Of a stretch of 64,000 bases of DNA, positions 62,125 through 64,000 are shown piece by piece. Where the stretch lies: positions 1 to 64,000 of the forward strand of contig NZ_JOEZ01000002.1 of the NCBI RefSeq assembly GCF_000721175.1, in the 5' to 3' direction. Both the position numbers and the translations under genes were made by a program. Under the pieces are notes generated by a model. It saw nothing but the letters and a program-made list of their open reading frames with translations. It was not told the DNA's origin and made no database searches. Origin of the DNA: Streptomyces anulatus (GTDB lineage Bacteria; Actinomycetota; Actinomycetes; Streptomycetales; Streptomycetaceae). How positions within the stretch are numbered: the first letter of the stretch is position 1; each line of letters opens with the position of its first letter.

Positions 62125-63236
62125 AGGTACGCCTGCCGTTTCGGCTGTTCCTGTCCCACGCCGGCGTGGCCGTGGTCGGTGCCGGCATCGCCTTCCTCAC
62201 CGTCCGGCTGCTGGCACCTGAGCTGTTCGACCACCGGGTCGGGATGATGAACGGCATGTCCGGCATGGGCACGTCCAGCCAGATCCGGGCAGGTGTGCAC
62301 GCCGCGTTCCTGGCCTCACTCAACTCCGCCCTCCTCGTCGGCGTGCTGGCCAGCGTGGTCGCCGCGGCGGCTGTCGCGGCCGTGGTCACCCGCCGCATGC
62401 TGCGTCCGCTCGACGCGGTGCGGGCCGCGACCCGTCAGATCGCCGCCGGCCGCTACGAGGTCAACGTGCCGCCGCCCGCCGAGCCGGAACTGTCCGCGCT
62501 GGCCGCCGATGTCAACACCCTGGCCCGCGCCCTGGCCGACACGGAAGAGAGGCGAACCCGGCTGCTCGGCGACGTCGCCCACGAAATGCGGACCCCGCTG
62601 ACCGCGCTGGACGGATATGTCGAAGGGCTCATCGACGGCGTGTTCACCGCGAGCCCGGACACCCTGGCCGAACTCAGCGCGGAGCTGCGCCGGCTGCACC
62701 GCCTCGCCGACGACCTGTCCGGCCTCTCCCGCGCCCAGGAGCAGCGCCTGGACCTGCATCCCCTCGACGCGGACCTGGCGGACCTGGCCCGTCGCGCCGC
62801 GACGCGGCTGTCCCCCCAGTTCGACGACGCGCACGTCACCCTGGTCATCGCCGCGGACACGGCGCTGCCGGTGCACGTCGACCCCGACCGGATCACGCAG
62901 GTGCTCACCAACCTGCTCGGTAACGCCCTGCTCGCCACACCCGCGGGGGGCACGGTCACGATCACCGCGCACGGCTCCGGCAGCCGCGCCGAGGTCAGCG
63001 TGACCGACACCGGTGTCGGTCTGGACCGCGCCGACGTCGAGCGCGTCTTCGAACGCTTCTACCGGGTGCCCGGCCGGCCGCGCCGCTCGGCCGGCTCCGG
63101 CGTCGGCCTGACCATCGCACGGGGCATCGCGCGGGCGCACGACGGCGACGTCACCGCCTCGTCGCCGGGCCCCGGACAGGGCGCCCGCTTCACCGTCGTC
63201 CTGCCGCTGCGCTCCTCCGACGCGCCACGCGGGTAG
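62121..63236 (+). CDS. Sensor histidine kinase with Met-rich extracytoplasmic loop
   Basis: A 371-residue membrane kinase. Helix 1 (about 10-30), a short outer loop (ELFDHRVGMMNGMSGMGTSS) and helix 2 (about 65-90) form the sensor. HAMP follows, then HisKA with the phosphoacceptor DVAHEMRTPLTALDG, and HATPase with the N box (LLGNALLATPAGG), DTGVGLD and GSGVGLTIARGIARAHDG. The MMNGMSGM loop suggests metal sensing, possibly Cu(I) or Ag(I). Confidence 0.93.
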   Translation: MKVRLPFRLFLSHAGVAVVGAGIAFLTVRLLAPELFDHRVGMMNGMSGMGTSSQIRAGVHAAFLASLNSALLVGVLASVVAAAAVAAVVTRRMLRPLDAVRAATRQIAAGRYEVNVPPPAEPELSALAADVNTLARALADTEERRTRLLGDVAHEMRTPLTALDGYVEGLIDGVFTASPDTLAELSAELRRLHRLADDLSGLSRAQEQRLDLHPLDADLADLARRAATRLSPQFDDAHVTLVIAADTALPVHVDPDRITQVLTNLLGNALLATPAGGTVTITAHGSGSRAEVSVTDTGVGLDRADVERVFERFYRVPGRPRRSAGSGVGLTIARGIARAHDGDVTASSPGPGQGARFTVVLPLRSSDAPRG

Positions 63237-63310
63237 CGCCGCCGCGAGCCGCACGCTCGCCTCAGGGGATCTCCGGCTCTGTCAGGGCGGGCGGAACATC
63301 CGGGGGCGGG

Positions 63311-63436
63311 TCAGGCAGTGACGGGCTGCGGCTCGGGCTCTGGGGTCGCCAGGCGGCCGGTGCGGTGCAGGCCGTACAAGGCGGCCGCGCAGGCGAGGCC
63401 GAGTAGCAACAGTGAGATCCACGACAGTGCGGGCAT
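63311..63436 (-). CDS. Small single-span membrane protein
   Basis: A 41-residue frame: one hydrophobic helix (WISLLLLGLACAAALYGL) followed by HRTGRLATPEPEPQPVTA. Mostly G/C third positions support it, but the ribosome site is weak. It is convergent with the kinase gene. Confidence 0.4.
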   Translation of the reverse strand: MPALSWISLLLLGLACAAALYGLHRTGRLATPEPEPQPVTA

Positions 63437-63689
63437 CCCCACGGGCGACTGACGGCGGCGACGTCGGGCCTCGATACCTGGATCAAGCGGCCGTGGCGAG
63501 TGGGGGCCTTCCGCGCCGCGCGCTCGGCTGCGGCGACGCGGTAATCGCCCCCCGCTTGGCGGACCGTGCCGGCGCCGTGGGCGGCCTCGCCGACGACCTC
63601 CGTGCCCGGCGCACGTGGGCGCCTGACAGCCGCGTCCTGATGCGTGCGAGCACCCTGGCCCACGCCTCGGAATGCGCTTTGGCCGTGCG

Positions 63690-64000
63690 TCAAACGGTGA
63701 CGCCCTGCGAGCGCAGGAACGCGAGGGGGTTGATCGCGGTGCCGAAGTTCGGGCTCGTACGGATCTCGAGGTGCAGGTGGGGACCGCTGGAGTTGCCGGT
63801 GTTGCCGGACCGGGCGATGGTCTGCCCGGTCTTCACGGTCTGCCCGGCCTTCACATCGATCCGCGACAGATGCGCGTACTGCGAGTACGTCCCGTTGCCG
63901 TGCTTGATCACGATGGCATTGCCGTACGCCGGTCCGTCCCCGCCGCCGTTCGGCCCGGCCTTGACGACGGTACCGCCGCGCACCGCGCCGACCGGGGTAC
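63690..64000 (-). CDS. M23 family metallopeptidase, C-terminal part (gene continues past the window)
   Basis: About 100 residues of a LytM/M23 domain reading in from the right edge. HGNGTYSQYAHLSRIDVKAG and GNTGNSSGPHLHLEIR carry the zinc and catalytic histidines (H in YAHL, HLH). Such enzymes cut peptidoglycan cross-bridges. The start lies beyond base 64000. Confidence 0.88.
   Translation of the reverse strand, partial: TPVGAVRGGTVVKAGPNGGGDGPAYGNAIVIKHGNGTYSQYAHLSRIDVKAGQTVKTGQTIARSGNTGNSSGPHLHLEIRTSPNFGTAINPLAFLRSQGVTV

Overview
The window is a high-GC actinobacterial chromosome segment, almost certainly Streptomyces. The evidence is the strong G/C third-position bias, frequent GTG and TTG starts, Pgl (BREX type 2) genes, a SepX/GlpR-Glp cell-division pair, an HrdD-type sigma factor and a DUF6227 gene. 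I worked by reading only; no database search was run, so family names rest on motifs I can see.

Layout. (1) 1-14,940 is an accessory defence island lying at the 3' side of a tRNA-Ala(CGC) gene (14,984-15,057). It holds a decayed pglX, a tightly overlapping six-gene operon of nucleotide/RNA-processing type enzymes (2,263-6,444), two PIN-type toxin-antitoxin modules, a winged-helix/zinc-ribbon protein and a full-length pglW. It also contains three sets of internal duplications that record a tandem duplication followed by decay. (2) 15,152-48,879 is largely core chromosome. It contains SepX/GlpR with a RimJ-type acetyltransferase, mogA, moaC, the gephyrin-like Glp and galU; a formyltetrahydrofolate cyclo-ligase; a penicillin acylase; a K+/H+ antiporter; FmdB; MTA phosphorylase; an SAF/RcpC protein; a P1 peptidase; DUF6227; three regulator/transporter pairs; hrdD; a LigB-type dioxygenase; an M6 metalloprotease; and an acyl-CoA synthetase. 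Next to the last is a visibly decaying thioesterase/hydrolase-MFS locus. (3) 49,000-60,100 is a second accessory island. It holds a large adenine-methylase-like protein whose catalytic NPPY/F motif is altered and which ends in a HEPN-like RxxxxH motif, an XRE-ImmA/IrrE metalloprotease, an unknown partner, a DUF4238 protein, an IS5-type insertion sequence and a low-GC patch (43-45% G+C in two lines I counted) with small unknown genes. (4) 60,788-64,000 returns to ordinary genes: a secreted Met/His-rich protein beside a two-component system whose sensor loop is also Met-rich, then a partial M23 peptidase.

How the genes may work together. In the first island the six-gene operon encodes a membrane TPR protein, a P-loop kinase, an HxGH nucleotidyltransferase, a 2H phosphoesterase, an HD hydrolase of the alarmone-hydrolase type and a class I methyltransferase. 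Start and stop codons overlap or abut, so the products probably act in one nucleotide or RNA end-processing pathway. Its place inside a Pgl/BREX locus makes an anti-phage role plausible but unproven. In the second island the XRE-ImmA protein is the likely regulator or sensor for the pseudo-methylase/HEPN protein. These two modules are the best candidates for undescribed systems in the window.
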